DNA of 64,000 bases from Catenulispora sp. GP43 (GCF_041260665.1 NZ_JBGCCT010000008.1:186001-250000), one strand, 5' to 3'; positions 37,799 through 47,271 are shown, numbered from the stretch's first letter. Made by a program: numbers and translations. Notes: generated from the sequence alone by a model not told the origin.

Positions 37799-38716
37799 AT
37801 GGCGTCCCCACCCCTGGACCTCGCCCGCCCGGGCCCGCGCCGACCCGCGCGGCGCCGGCGGTCCCTGGTCGGCTGGCGGTTCGTCAGCCCCTTCATGGCC
37901 TTGTTCGCGCTGGTCTTCCTAGCCCCGATCGGCTACTCGATCTACCTGAGCCTGTACAAGACCAAGCTGATCGGCGGAACGCAGTACGTCGGCCTGCAGA
38001 ACTACAGCGACGCCCTGCACGACTCCCAGTTCTGGACCTCGTTCGCCCGCGTCGCGCTGTTCCTGGTCGTCCAGGTGCCGATCATGCTCGGGCTGGCGCT
38101 GCTGCTGGCCCTGGCCATCGACAGCGGCCGGCTGTACGGGGCGGCGTTCTTCCGGATATCGGTCTTCCTGCCCTACGCCGTCCCCGCCGTGGTCGCCACG
38201 CTCATGTGGAGCTTCATGTACGGCACCCAGTTCGGCCTGGTCCGCGACATCGACAAGCACTTCGGCGTCACGCTGCCCGACCCGCTGTCCCCGCACCTGA
38301 TCCTGGCGTCCATCGGCAACATCGTGACCTGGGAGTGGGTCGGCTACAACATGCTGATCCTGTACTCGGCGCTGCGGGTGGTGAACCCCTCGTTGTACGA
38401 AGCGGCGGCGATCGAGGGCGCCGGCCAGTTCCGGATCATCTGGTCGATCAAGCTCCCGGCCCTGCGCCCGGCGCTGGTCATCGCCACCATCTTCTCGATC
38501 ATCGGCAGCTTCCAGCTGTTCAACGAGCCCAGCATCCTCAAGCACCTGGCGCCGAACGCCATCACCACGTTCTACACCCCGAACTACTACGCGTACTCGC
38601 TGTCCTTCGACGGCCAGCAGTTCAACTACTCCGCGACCATCGCCATCGTCATGGGCGTGGCCACGATGATCGTCGCCTACGCCGTCCAGCTGCGCGGCAT
38701 GCGAAAGGCGGTCTGA
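37799..38716 (+). CDS. ABC sugar transporter permease 1
   Basis: This 305-residue MalF-type inner-membrane permease has an Arg/Pro-rich cytoplasmic N-terminus and six helices. The ATPase-contacting EAA loop YEAAAIEGAGQFRIIWSIKLP is near 200-220. The ATG at 37799 has AAGGAG upstream. Two copies of TACTACCTCC sit just before the gene (37741-37770). It forms the transporter with the next two genes; the ATPase is not encoded here, so a shared MsiK-type ATPase elsewhere is expected. Confidence 0.94.
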   Translation: MASPPLDLARPGPRRPARRRRSLVGWRFVSPFMALFALVFLAPIGYSIYLSLYKTKLIGGTQYVGLQNYSDALHDSQFWTSFARVALFLVVQVPIMLGLALLLALAIDSGRLYGAAFFRISVFLPYAVPAVVATLMWSFMYGTQFGLVRDIDKHFGVTLPDPLSPHLILASIGNIVTWEWVGYNMLILYSALRVVNPSLYEAAAIEGAGQFRIIWSIKLPALRPALVIATIFSIIGSFQLFNEPSILKHLAPNAITTFYTPNYYAYSLSFDGQQFNYSATIAIVMGVATMIVAYAVQLRGMRKAV

Positions 38717-38719
38717 GCC

Positions 38720-39658
38720 GTGACCACAGAGCATTTGGAAACGGCACGCCCGGCTAAGTGGGGACGTCCCCACAACGCCCCGCCGCCGCTGCGGGCCAAG
38801 GCCCGGCGCGCGCCGCACCTGCGCCGCAAGAGCGTCACGCTGACGGTGCTGTGCGCGGTGATGGCCGCGTACACCCTGCTGCCGCTGGCCTGGCTGGCGA
38901 TCAACGCGACCAAGACCCAGCAGAACCTGTTCAACTCCTTCGGGCTGTGGTTCAAGGGGTTCGGCTTCTTCTCCAACGTCGGCGACACGTTCAGCTACCA
39001 GCACGACATCTTCGGCCGCTGGCTGCTCAACACGCTGCTGTACGTCGTGGTCGGCGCCGGCGGGGCGACGCTGCTGGCCACGCTGGCCGGCTACGGCCTG
39101 GCCAAGTTCGACTTCGTGGGCAAGAAGGCGGTGTTCGCGGTGGTGATCGGCGCGGTCGCGGTGCCCGCGACGGCGCTGGCCGTCCCGACCTTCCTGATGT
39201 TCTCCAAGATGGGGATCACCGACACCCCGTGGGCGATCATCATTCCCTCGCTGATCTCGCCGTTCGGCCTGTACCTGATGTGGACGTTCAGCTCCGAGGC
39301 GGTGCCCCCGGAGATCATGGAGTCGGCGCGGATGGACGGCGCGGGGGAGTTCCGCACGTTCTTCTCCGTCAGCCTGCCGCTGCTGGCCCCCGGCATCGTG
39401 ACGGTGCTGCTGTTCAACGTGGTCACGACCTGGAACAACTACTTCCTGCCGCTGATCATGCTGAAGAACCAGGACTGGTACCCCCTGACGCTGGGCCTGA
39501 GCACCTGGAACGACCAGGCCCACACCGCCGGCGGAGACGTGGTGTTCAACCTCGTCATCACCGGCTCGCTCATCACGATCATCCCGCTGATCGCGGCGTT
39601 CCTGCTGCTCCAGCGGTACTGGCAGTCGGGCCTGAGCGCCGGAAGCGTGAAAGGTTGA
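38720..39658 (+). CDS. ABC sugar transporter permease 2
   Basis: This 312-residue MalG-type permease has six membrane helices and the EAA motif IMESARMDGAGEFRTFFSVS near 197-216. The GTG start is 3 bp after the previous stop. It forms the heteromeric membrane channel with permease 1. Confidence 0.94.
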   Translation: MTTEHLETARPAKWGRPHNAPPPLRAKARRAPHLRRKSVTLTVLCAVMAAYTLLPLAWLAINATKTQQNLFNSFGLWFKGFGFFSNVGDTFSYQHDIFGRWLLNTLLYVVVGAGGATLLATLAGYGLAKFDFVGKKAVFAVVIGAVAVPATALAVPTFLMFSKMGITDTPWAIIIPSLISPFGLYLMWTFSSEAVPPEIMESARMDGAGEFRTFFSVSLPLLAPGIVTVLLFNVVTTWNNYFLPLIMLKNQDWYPLTLGLSTWNDQAHTAGGDVVFNLVITGSLITIIPLIAAFLLLQRYWQSGLSAGSVKG

Positions 39659-39713
39659 CGGCGCCCCGGCCCGACCGCGGAACCCTCCGATTGATGAAGA
39701 GAAGGGAACAGCA

Positions 39714-41084
39714 ATGACGATAACCCGTCGACGCGGCGTCCTGCTGGGCGCGACCGCGCTGGCCGTGGCGCTGGCCGCGACCGCCTGCGGATCCTCGTCC
39801 AGCAGCGGCGGCAGCGGCAAGACCTCGTCCGGCTCCTCGCAGCCCGCCACGGTCACCGACGCGGACCTGCAGGCGGCGCTGACCGCCGGCGGGAACCTGA
39901 CGGTCTGGGCCTGGGAGCCGACCCTGAAGAAGGTCGTCGCCGACTTCCAGACCAAGTACCCGAACGTGCACATCAACCTGGTCAACGCCGGCACCGGCAA
40001 CGACGAGTACAAGGCGCTGCAGAACGCGGTGCAGGCCGGCAAGGGCGTCCCGGACGTCGCGCACATCGAGTACTACGCCCTGCCGCAGTTCGAGCTGACC
40101 AAGTCGGTGGCGAACCTGGACCAGTTCGGCGCGGCCTCGCTGAACGGCACGTTCACCCCCGGGCCGTGGAACTCGGTCCAGGCCGACGGCGGCGTCTACG
40201 GCCTGCCGATGGACTCCGGCCCGATGGCCCTGTTCTACAACCAGACGGTCTTCGCCAAGTACGGCATCACCACGCCCCCGGCCACGTGGGACGAGTACAT
40301 CGCCGACGCCAAGAAGATCCACACCGCCGACCCGACCGCCTACATCACGAACGACACCGGCGACGCGGGCTTCACCACCAGCATGATCTGGCAGGCCGGC
40401 GGAAAGCCCTACTCCGTCAGCGGAACCACGGTCGGTGTCAACTTCGGGACGGACGCCGGGACGCAGAAGTACGCGACCGCCTGGCAGCAGCTCATCGACG
40501 GCCACGACCTGGCCCCGATCAGCTCCTGGAGCGACGCCTGGTACCAGGGCATGGCCTCCGGCAAGATCGCCTCCCTGGTCATCGGCGCCTGGATGCCCGC
40601 CTCCCTGGAGTCCGGCGTGAAGTCCGGCTCGGGCCAGTGGCGCGTGGCGCCGCTGCCGCAGTGGAACGCCGGCGACAAGGTCACCTCCGAGAACGGCGGC
40701 AGCTCCCTGGCCGTCATGAAGGCCAGCACCAACCAGAAGCTGGCCTACGCGTTCCTGAAGTACGCGACCGTCGACGAGGGCGCGCAGTCCCGGGTCGACA
40801 ACGGCGCCTTCCCGGCCACGGTGAAGCAGCTGAACTCGCCGGACTTCCTGAACAAGACCGACCCCTACTTCGGCGACGAGAAGATCAACCAGGTGCTCGC
40901 CCAGAGCGCGGCCGAGGTCGCCCCGGGCTGGTCCTACCTGCCCTTCCAGGTCTACGCCAACAGCGTCTTCAACGACACCGCCGGCAAGGCCTACATCGGC
41001 GGCTCGTCCCTGGCCGACGGCCTGAAGGCCTGGCAGGACGCCTCGACCAAGTACGCCAAGGACCAGGGCTTCACCGTCAAGTAG
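39714..41084 (+). CDS. Sugar-binding lipoprotein of the ABC importer
   Basis: This 456-residue extracellular solute-binding protein has a lipoprotein signal (RRRGVLLGATALAVALAATAC, lipid-modified Cys at about 26). A Ser/Gly-rich spacer follows. The family-1 binding fold begins with NLTVWAWEPTLKKVVADFQTKYPNV near 60-85 and includes SGPMALFYNQTVFAKYGI near 165. It should capture the galacto-oligosaccharide that the intracellular GH35 enzyme then cleaves. Confidence 0.95.
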   Translation: MTITRRRGVLLGATALAVALAATACGSSSSSGGSGKTSSGSSQPATVTDADLQAALTAGGNLTVWAWEPTLKKVVADFQTKYPNVHINLVNAGTGNDEYKALQNAVQAGKGVPDVAHIEYYALPQFELTKSVANLDQFGAASLNGTFTPGPWNSVQADGGVYGLPMDSGPMALFYNQTVFAKYGITTPPATWDEYIADAKKIHTADPTAYITNDTGDAGFTTSMIWQAGGKPYSVSGTTVGVNFGTDAGTQKYATAWQQLIDGHDLAPISSWSDAWYQGMASGKIASLVIGAWMPASLESGVKSGSGQWRVAPLPQWNAGDKVTSENGGSSLAVMKASTNQKLAYAFLKYATVDEGAQSRVDNGAFPATVKQLNSPDFLNKTDPYFGDEKINQVLAQSAAEVAPGWSYLPFQVYANSVFNDTAGKAYIGGSSLADGLKAWQDASTKYAKDQGFTVK

Positions 41085-41204
41085 CGCCGGCGGCCCGACC
41101 CGCGGACCCGGGCCCTGTGCGGCCGTGCCCTCCCGGCCGGCCGCACAGGCAGCCCTGCCGCGAACCGACCCTGCCGTGGAAGAACCACAGGGAGCAACAC
41201 GAAC

Positions 41205-42959
41205 GTGGCAGTACTCGACATCACCGACGACGGCTTCGCCCTCGACGGTCGGCCCTTCCGGATCGTCTCCGGCGGCCTGCACTATTTCCGAGTCCACCCC
41301 GCGCAGTGGCCCGACCGGCTGCGCAAGGCCCGCCTGATGGGCCTGAACACCATCGACACCTACGTGCCGTGGAACCTGCACGAGCGGCACCCCGGTTCCC
41401 TGGACTTCGCCGGGATCCTGGACCTGGCCCGCTTCCTGGACCTCGCCGCCGCCGAGGGCCTGCACGTGCTGCTGCGTCCCGGGCCGTACATCTGCGGGGA
41501 GTGGGAGGGCGGCGGGCTGCCGTCGTGGCTGCTCGCCGACCCCGATCTGAAGCTGCGCAGCACCGACCCGGCGTTCCTGCAGGCAGTCGAACGGTACCTC
41601 GACGCGCTGATGCCGATCGTGCTACCACGGCTGGGGACCCGCGGCGGACCGATCATCGCCGTACAGGTGGAGAACGAGTACGGGGCCTACGGCTCGGACA
41701 CCGCCTATATGGAACGGCTGTACGAGGCGCTGGCGTCGCGGGGCATCGACGTGCCCTTGTTCACCTCCGACCAACCCGGTGACCTGGCCGACGGCGCGCT
41801 ACCCGGCGTCCTGGCCACCGCCAACTTCGGCGGCAAGGTGACCGCCTCGCTGGCCGCACTGCGGGCGCAGCAGCCGACCGGACCACTGATGTGCGCGGAG
41901 TTCTGGAACGGCTGGTTCGACCGCTGGGGCGGCATCCATGCACGACGCCCGGCCGAGGACGCCGGCGCCGCGCTGGACGAGCTGCTGCAGGCCGGCGCGT
42001 CGGTGAACTTCTACATGTTCCACGGCGGCACGAACTTCGGGTTCACGAACGGCGCCAACGACAAGGGCACCTACCGGGCCACGGTCACGTCCTACGACTA
42101 CGACTCACCGCTGGACGAGGCCGGCGACCCGACCGAGAAGTACCGGCGGTTCCGGTCCATCATCGGCAAGTACGAGACGGTGCCGGACGAGGAGGTACCG
42201 GAGGCTTCCGCGAAGCTGGCCCCGGTCCCGGTGGAGCTGACCGGGCGCGCGCCGCTGTTCGACCCGGCCGCACTGGCCGTCCTCGGCCAGGCCCAGGACT
42301 CCGCGGCACCGTTGACGATGGAGCAGCTCGGGCAGGACTTCGGGTTCGTGCTCTACGAGACACAGCTCCCGGCGGCCGGACCGGCGAACCTGTTCTTCGA
42401 GCAGATCGGCGACCGCGCACAGGTGTTCGTCGACGGACAGCCGGTCGCCGTACTAGAACGGGAGCAGCACGAGCACGTGGCGGCGTTCACAGTGCCGCGC
42501 GCCGGCGCCGAGCTGCGGGTGCTGGTGGAGAACCAGGGTCGTGTGAACTACGGCCCGAAGCTTGCTGACCGCAAAGGCCTGATAGGCGCGGTCCACCTCA
42601 ACGGCGTGCCGCTCACCGGCTGGAGCTCACGCCCGCTGACCCAGGACGACCTGTCGGGCCTGACCTTCATCGAGGGCGACGGCGCGGCCGTCGGCCCGTG
42701 CTACCACCGGGGCGAGTTCCCCGTCGACGAGCCCGCCGACACCTTCCTGCACCTGGACGGCTGGACGAAGGGCGTGGCCTGGGTCAACGGCTTCAACCTG
42801 GGCCGCTACTGGTCCCGCGGGCCGCAGGGCTCGCTGTACGTCCCGGGACCGGTGCTGCGCGCCGGGGCGAACGAGCTGGTGGTGCTCGAACTGCACGGCG
42901 CGCGCACGATGCGTGCCGAGCTGCGGCCGGTGCCGGACCTGGGGCCGACCGAGGAGTGA
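41205..42959 (+). CDS. GH35 beta-galactosidase (intracellular)
   Basis: This 584-residue family-35 beta-galactosidase has no signal peptide. The substrate site RPGPYICGEWEGGGLPSWLL (91-110), proposed acid/base Glu158 in QVENEYG, and nucleophile Glu232 in LMCAEFWNGWFD are intact, and the FYMFHGGTNFGFTNGAN signature follows near 268-284. Jelly-roll domains fill 370-584, including WVNGFNLGRYW. The GTG start lies 120 bp after the binding protein. With the ABC importer it makes a complete galactoside uptake-and-hydrolysis route. The stop is embedded in a run of degenerate repeats. Confidence 0.95.
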   Translation: MAVLDITDDGFALDGRPFRIVSGGLHYFRVHPAQWPDRLRKARLMGLNTIDTYVPWNLHERHPGSLDFAGILDLARFLDLAAAEGLHVLLRPGPYICGEWEGGGLPSWLLADPDLKLRSTDPAFLQAVERYLDALMPIVLPRLGTRGGPIIAVQVENEYGAYGSDTAYMERLYEALASRGIDVPLFTSDQPGDLADGALPGVLATANFGGKVTASLAALRAQQPTGPLMCAEFWNGWFDRWGGIHARRPAEDAGAALDELLQAGASVNFYMFHGGTNFGFTNGANDKGTYRATVTSYDYDSPLDEAGDPTEKYRRFRSIIGKYETVPDEEVPEASAKLAPVPVELTGRAPLFDPAALAVLGQAQDSAAPLTMEQLGQDFGFVLYETQLPAAGPANLFFEQIGDRAQVFVDGQPVAVLEREQHEHVAAFTVPRAGAELRVLVENQGRVNYGPKLADRKGLIGAVHLNGVPLTGWSSRPLTQDDLSGLTFIEGDGAAVGPCYHRGEFPVDEPADTFLHLDGWTKGVAWVNGFNLGRYWSRGPQGSLYVPGPVLRAGANELVVLELHGARTMRAELRPVPDLGPTEE

Positions 42960-43035
42960 GGTCGGCACCGGAGTAAGGACGACAGGAGTAAGGCCGGCGG
43001 GGGAGCGAAGCCGGTGGGGGAGCGAAGCCGGTGGG
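42953..43035 (+). repeat. Five degenerate 15-17-bp repeats starting at the GH35 stop
   Basis: Units beginning GGAGTGAG/GGAGTAAG/GGAGCGAAG start at 42953, 42970, 42985, 43002 and 43019. The first contains the TGA stop. The last two (GGAGCGAAGCCGGTGGG) are identical, indicating the most recent duplication at the distal end. Confidence 0.85.
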
Positions 43036-43139
43036 GCCGCCGCTTGAGGGAGCGGCGGCCTTGCCATGTGCGGCGGCAGCTCGCTCGGCCGCAGATCCCA
43101 CCGCAGCCCGAGCCCCGCCGCCATCGTGTCCCGGCCTCC

Positions 43140-43265
43140 TCACCCGGCCTTCAGTGCCGCCAACCGCTTCGCGACCTCGGCCTTGTCGGCCAGCCCCTCC
43201 AAGTCGTTGAACTGAGCGTCCAGGCTCGAGGCCGCCAGCTCCTGCCGCCCCTTCACCTTCGGGTG
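43140..43265 (-). pseudogene. Remnant of a PspA/IM30-like C-terminus
   Basis: In the frame one base off the TPM gene, about 40 codons read KVKGRQELAASS through LADKAEVAKRLAALKAG and stop. The pattern (acidic helix, then EVxxRLAALKAG end) resembles PspA-family C-termini, and PspA genes often follow TPM-domain genes. There is no room for the rest of the gene. I read it as what is left after a deletion fused the two genes out of frame. Family identity of such a short piece is tentative. Confidence 0.5.
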
Positions 43266-44392
43266 CGCAGCCGCTCGAACAGTGCCGTCACCTTTGCCAC
43301 CCGCGCCTGTTGGGCGCCGGTGGCCTGGGACGCGGACGCCAGCGCGGTCGGCGCGTGCTCGACCAGGGCCCGCAGCCGGTCGAAGGCCTTGGCCTCGGCG
43401 TCCAGCCGGGCGTTGGCCCGGTCGCAGCGCTCGATGATCTCCGCGAGCATCCGGCGCTGTGTCGGTTCGTCCTCCGGGATGTCGTCGTCCAGCGCCTGCC
43501 GGATCCGGAACGCGGCCATCAGCTCGCCCTTGGCCTCGGCCAGCGAGTCGGCGAACGGGGCCGCCGCCTCGTCGCCGAACTCCGCACTCGCGAAACCGAG
43601 CTCCTCCCCGCTGGTGCGCACCGCGTCGTCGGTGGCGACCAGCGCGTGCTTGGCCGAGGCGTCCAGCTCCTTGATCGGCACCAGCCCCGCCGGTCCTCGG
43701 GACTGGGACGAGGACCGGGGACGCCGCGACCGCGAGTACGCATAGAAACCCACCGCGCCGATCGCACCCACAACCACCACGGACCCCGCGATCCACCCTG
43801 CGGCCTCCGACGAGGACGACGCCGCCGGGTCGGCGTGCCCCGGTGTGACATCGACGGTCGGCACCGGCAGCCCGGCCACCACCGCCCCGATGCCGTTCGC
43901 CGCGCCGATCGCCGCCCCGGCCCAGTCGTTCTGCCGCAGCGCGGGCTCGATCGCGGCGGAGGCGACCGTCGCGAGCTGCGCGGGGGTGACGCCGGAGTCG
44001 GTGTCGGTGGAGTACCCGTACTGGCGCGCGTGGGTGGCGATCGCGAGGAGGACGTCGTGCAGCCCCAGCCCGTTCTTCGTCGCGGTCTCGTTCGCCCAGT
44101 CACCCGGGGCTTTGCCGGAGAAGTCACGGACGTAGGCGACGAACAGCTGGATCCCGCGCTGCGCGTCGAGCTGGGTCAACGCCGCCGCGACCTCGTCGCG
44201 CCGGTTGCCCAGGGCGCCGACCGTGTCGGTGACCTGCCCGATCCGGTCCAGCTGGATCGGCGTGTCGGCGGGCAGCGCCGCCCGCGCCGTCTGCGGCACC
44301 CCCACGGTCCAACCGGCCGAGACCCCGAACAGCAGCAACACCAAGACCGCCGAGCGACAGACGAACACCCGCACCCGCGTCGCCCTCGCCAT
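43253..44392 (-). CDS. TPM-domain membrane protein, apparently 3'-truncated
   Basis: This 379-residue protein has a signal-like helix (VFVCRSAVLVLLLFGVSAGW), a TPM phosphatase-like domain (about 40-165: QLDRIGQVTDTVGAL through AIATHARQYGYSTDTDSGVT), a transmembrane helix near 195-215 (GWIAGSVVVVGAIGAVGFY), and a cytoplasmic coiled-coil. Actinomycete relatives are usually much longer (roughly 650-700 residues from general knowledge). Here the coil ends abruptly at LFERLRTRR. The frame next to the stop continues as a PspA-like tail. The ATG at 44392 follows GGGAGAG. Confidence 0.75.
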   Translation of the reverse strand: MARATRVRVFVCRSAVLVLLLFGVSAGWTVGVPQTARAALPADTPIQLDRIGQVTDTVGALGNRRDEVAAALTQLDAQRGIQLFVAYVRDFSGKAPGDWANETATKNGLGLHDVLLAIATHARQYGYSTDTDSGVTPAQLATVASAAIEPALRQNDWAGAAIGAANGIGAVVAGLPVPTVDVTPGHADPAASSSSEAAGWIAGSVVVVGAIGAVGFYAYSRSRRPRSSSQSRGPAGLVPIKELDASAKHALVATDDAVRTSGEELGFASAEFGDEAAAPFADSLAEAKGELMAAFRIRQALDDDIPEDEPTQRRMLAEIIERCDRANARLDAEAKAFDRLRALVEHAPTALASASQATGAQQARVAKVTALFERLRTRR

Positions 44393-44585
44393 CGCCGATC
44401 TCTCCCGTGCTCGGACATGCCCGATGATCCGTTGATCGACCGTAGGCGGCGCCCGCGACGGCCCGCGACCGCGCCGAACCCGTTCGGAGCAAACCCGGCA
44501 CGAACGGAGCAACCGAACTTGATCTCGGAAGAAGGCTGTTGCAAGCCTGAGCGCTCCGTCTATCGAGGGAAGGGCTCTTTACCCC

Positions 44586-45122
44586 ATGGCCGATCTCCGT
44601 CCCCGTACTCGACGCGCCGCCGCCGTCGCCCTCGCGGCTACCGGCATCCTCGCCCCCGCCGCCTTCGCCTCGGCCGCGACCGTGACGCACAAGAGCACGA
44701 ACAACAGCCGGCACCTGCCGGTCCAGAGCGACAACGGCTACGACGCCGCCTGCGGCCCGGCCGCCGACATCCAGGCCATGACCATGGCCCTGGGCATGGT
44801 CGGCCTCGGCAACGTCGCGCTGTACACCGGTCCCGGCCGCACCGGCACCGGCTGCGACGTGATCACCGGCAACGGCCTGCCGATCGGCACCGACTTCCAG
44901 GTCCGGGGCATGACCGCGGCCAACGTCGAGAACAACACCGACGAGCCGGTGGCCGTCTACTCCGACCAGTCGGACGACCTCGACGCCGTCGTGCCGGCCG
45001 GCACGGACAGCGACATCGCCCCGGTCGACGTGAACTTCGCCGCCTACCCGGAAGGCAGCCCCCCGCCGCCGGATGACAGGGGCCTGATTCCCGCCGCGGT
45101 CTTCAAGTTCCCCGGGTCCTGA
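44586..45122 (+). CDS. Secreted hypothetical protein
   Basis: This 178-residue exported protein has a signal peptide (RRAAAVALAATGILAPAAFASA, cut near 32). The mature part has one Cys pair (AACGPA and TGCDVI, likely a disulfide), several Asp/Gly-rich loops and a Pro-rich C-terminal segment (GSPPPPDD). The beta-rich layout could be an extracellular inhibitor- or adhesion-like domain, but no family is recognised. It stands alone, divergent from the TPM gene, with a strong terminator after it. Confidence 0.7.
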   Translation: MADLRPRTRRAAAVALAATGILAPAAFASAATVTHKSTNNSRHLPVQSDNGYDAACGPAADIQAMTMALGMVGLGNVALYTGPGRTGTGCDVITGNGLPIGTDFQVRGMTAANVENNTDEPVAVYSDQSDDLDAVVPAGTDSDIAPVDVNFAAYPEGSPPPPDDRGLIPAAVFKFPGS

Positions 45123-45177
45123 GGCCGGGCGCTTGCCCGCCGGGCCGCTGACGGCTCAGCCCATGCGCGGGTTCAGC

Positions 45178-45219
45178 GGGTACTGATTCAGTGCGGAACT
45201 CGGCACTGAATCAGTACCC
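45178..45219. terminator. Bidirectional terminator
   Basis: A perfect 17-bp stem (left arm 45178-45194, right arm 45203-45219) with an 8-base loop lies between the convergent secreted-protein and SPFH genes, three bases from the SPFH stop. Confidence 0.85.
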
Positions 45220-45221
45220 GG

Positions 45222-46025
45222 TCACTCTGCTCCGGACCCGGTGTTCAGCACCGGCTGCACATGCTGCTCGCTGCACAACACCACCAGCAGGTTCGACACC
45301 AGCTTCGCCTTGTGGTCGTCGTCCAACGCCACGCCGCCCCGCTCGCCGAGGTGGTCCAGCGCGGAGTCGATCATGCCGAGCGCGCCCTGCACGATCTTCG
45401 CCCGGGCCCCGACGACCGCGTCGGCCTGCTGCCGCCGCAGCATGTTCCCGGCGACCTCGGGGGCGTAGGCGATGCGGCGCAGCCGCACGTCGGTGACCAC
45501 GATCCCGGCCGGGACGAGCCGTTCCCCCAACTCCGTGCGCAGCGCCTCGGCCACCGCCCCGGGGTCGCCGCTGAGCGAGAGCCGCTGCTGGCCGTGGCTG
45601 TCGTACGGGAAGCGGCTGGCCGTGTGGTGCAGCGCGGCCTGGGTCTGCAGGGCGACGAAGTCGTCGTAGTCCAGGACGTCGAACACCGCCTTGGCGGTGT
45701 CCTGGACCTGCCACACGACCATCGCCGACACCTCGACCGGGTTGCCGTCCATGTCGTTGACCTTCTGGTACTCGCTGTCGTTCGTCCGGATCTTCAGCGA
45801 GACCCGGTTCTTGTGCGCCAGCGGGTTGACCGCGTACCAGCCGGGCTTGCGCAGCGTCCCGGAGTATTTGCCCAGCCGGGTCAGCACGATCGCCTCGTTC
45901 GGCCGTACGACGACCGGCGAGCGGAACAGGAACAGTCCCAACGGCGGGAACACCAGACAGATCAAGGCCGGCAGGAACCCGAATATCCCCGGTGCATGCC
46001 ACGCCCGCTTCTCCAACGACCCCAT
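45222..46025 (-). CDS. SPFH (band 7/stomatin-like) membrane protein
   Basis: This 267-residue protein has an N-terminal hairpin of hydrophobic residues (FGFLPALICLVFPPLGLFLF, about 13-32) and an SPFH domain starting VVVRPNEAIVLTRLGKY. Typical blocks follow, including DGNPVEVSAMVVWQVQD near 93-109, and GIVVTDVRLRRIAYAPEVAGNMLRRQQADAVV near 185-216. SPFH proteins organise membrane microdomains and proteases. The ATG at 46025 follows GGGGAGGAAG. It stands alone and its partner is unknown. Confidence 0.92.
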   Translation of the reverse strand: MGSLEKRAWHAPGIFGFLPALICLVFPPLGLFLFRSPVVVRPNEAIVLTRLGKYSGTLRKPGWYAVNPLAHKNRVSLKIRTNDSEYQKVNDMDGNPVEVSAMVVWQVQDTAKAVFDVLDYDDFVALQTQAALHHTASRFPYDSHGQQRLSLSGDPGAVAEALRTELGERLVPAGIVVTDVRLRRIAYAPEVAGNMLRRQQADAVVGARAKIVQGALGMIDSALDHLGERGGVALDDDHKAKLVSNLLVVLCSEQHVQPVLNTGSGAE

Positions 46026-46271
46026 AGCACTTCCTCCCCATAGGTCGCGCAGGACACTGCGGTCCTGATCGAACCGCGCCACTATAGCCCCGCCGTCCGC
46101 GCCGGGGATCAGAGCCCGGATCACGAATCCCTAAAACGCTTCAGGAAAGCGGCACCTGATGCCCGCCTCTTGACACGCCTTCCAGGCAGGAGCATATTCA
46201 CCTCACTGAATCGGTTTATCTACCGAGCGCCCCACCTGTCACCCTCACCCAGCAAGGGAGCTTGATCGACG

Positions 46272-47198
46272 ATGCACGGATCCAGATCGAGGTGGAAGGT
46301 CCTGCTCACCGCCGGCGCGCTGACGCTGGCGTTCGCCGGCATGGCGGGCGTCGCGCAGGCGGCCCCGGCGACGGCGAAGGCCACGGCCAAGCCCGGGGCC
46401 ACCAAGAGCGGCCCGATCTCCGTGGCGTACGTGGAGGTCAACAGCAACAGCATGCTGAACGTGGGCAAGTACAAGCTGGCCACCGGCGGTGCGAACGTCT
46501 TCGACATAGCCGTCATCTTCGCCGCCAACATCAACTACGACGGCACCAACGCCTACCTGTACTTCAACCCGCAGGTGCAAAGCGTCCTGGACAACGCCGC
46601 GACCCAGATCCGGCCGCTGCAGGCCAAGGGCATCAAGGTCGAGCTGTCGATCCTGGGCAACCACCAGGGCGCCGGCTTCGCCAACTTCCCGTCGCGGTCG
46701 GCCGCTGCGGCCTTCGCCAAGCAGCTGTCCAACGCGGTCGCCAAGTACGGCCTGGACGGCATCGACTTCGACGACGAGTACGCCGACTACGGCACCAACG
46801 GCACCGGCCAGCCCAACGCCAGCTCGTTCGTGTACCTGGTCCAGGCGCTGCGCGCCGACATGCCGAACAAGCTGATCACGATGTACGACATCGGCCCGGC
46901 GGCCTCCAGCCTGAGCTACAACGGTACCGACGTCGGCCCGCTGTTCAACTACGCGTGGAACCCGTACTACGACTCGTGGAGCGTCCCGGACGTCAACCTG
47001 CCGAAGAGCCACCTGTCCCCGGCGGCCATCGACGTCACCTCGACCCCGTCCAGTGACGCGGCCAGCCTGGCCCAGCAGACCGTGAACGGCGGATACGGCG
47101 TCTTCATGACGTACAACCTGGGTGCCACCGACATCCACACGTACATCTCGAGCTTCACCAAGGTCCTGTACGGCAGCAAGGCTGTGTACACCGGCTGA
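46272..47198 (+). CDS. Secreted endo-beta-N-acetylglucosaminidase (EndoH-type, GH18)
   Basis: This 308-residue exported GH18 enzyme closely resembles Streptomyces EndoH, which cuts the chitobiose core of high-mannose N-glycans. A signal peptide (1-30, cut near AQA-AP) is followed by the barrel. The catalytic motif LDGIDFDDEYADYG (161-174) places Asp167 and Glu169 in the EndoH D-x-E arrangement. The later blocks NIGPAAS-like IGPAASSLSYNG and YAWNPYYDSW also match. An AAGGGAG site precedes the ATG. It stands alone with its own terminator, so it is probably secreted to feed on fungal or plant glycoproteins. Confidence 0.93.
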   Translation: MHGSRSRWKVLLTAGALTLAFAGMAGVAQAAPATAKATAKPGATKSGPISVAYVEVNSNSMLNVGKYKLATGGANVFDIAVIFAANINYDGTNAYLYFNPQVQSVLDNAATQIRPLQAKGIKVELSILGNHQGAGFANFPSRSAAAAFAKQLSNAVAKYGLDGIDFDDEYADYGTNGTGQPNASSFVYLVQALRADMPNKLITMYDIGPAASSLSYNGTDVGPLFNYAWNPYYDSWSVPDVNLPKSHLSPAAIDVTSTPSSDAASLAQQTVNGGYGVFMTYNLGATDIHTYISSFTKVLYGSKAVYTG

Positions 47199-47226
47199 GA
47201 AGGCCGGCGTAGCAGAACCCTCATCT

Positions 47227-47271
47227 CGCGGCGCGGGCTCCCAGGCGGGAGAGCCCGCGCCGCGGCTTTTT
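47227..47271 (+). terminator. Intrinsic terminator of the EndoH-type gene
   Basis: A perfect 14-bp GC stem (CGCGGCGCGGGCTC, arms 47227-47240 and 47251-47264) is followed by GCTTTTT. Confidence 0.92.
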
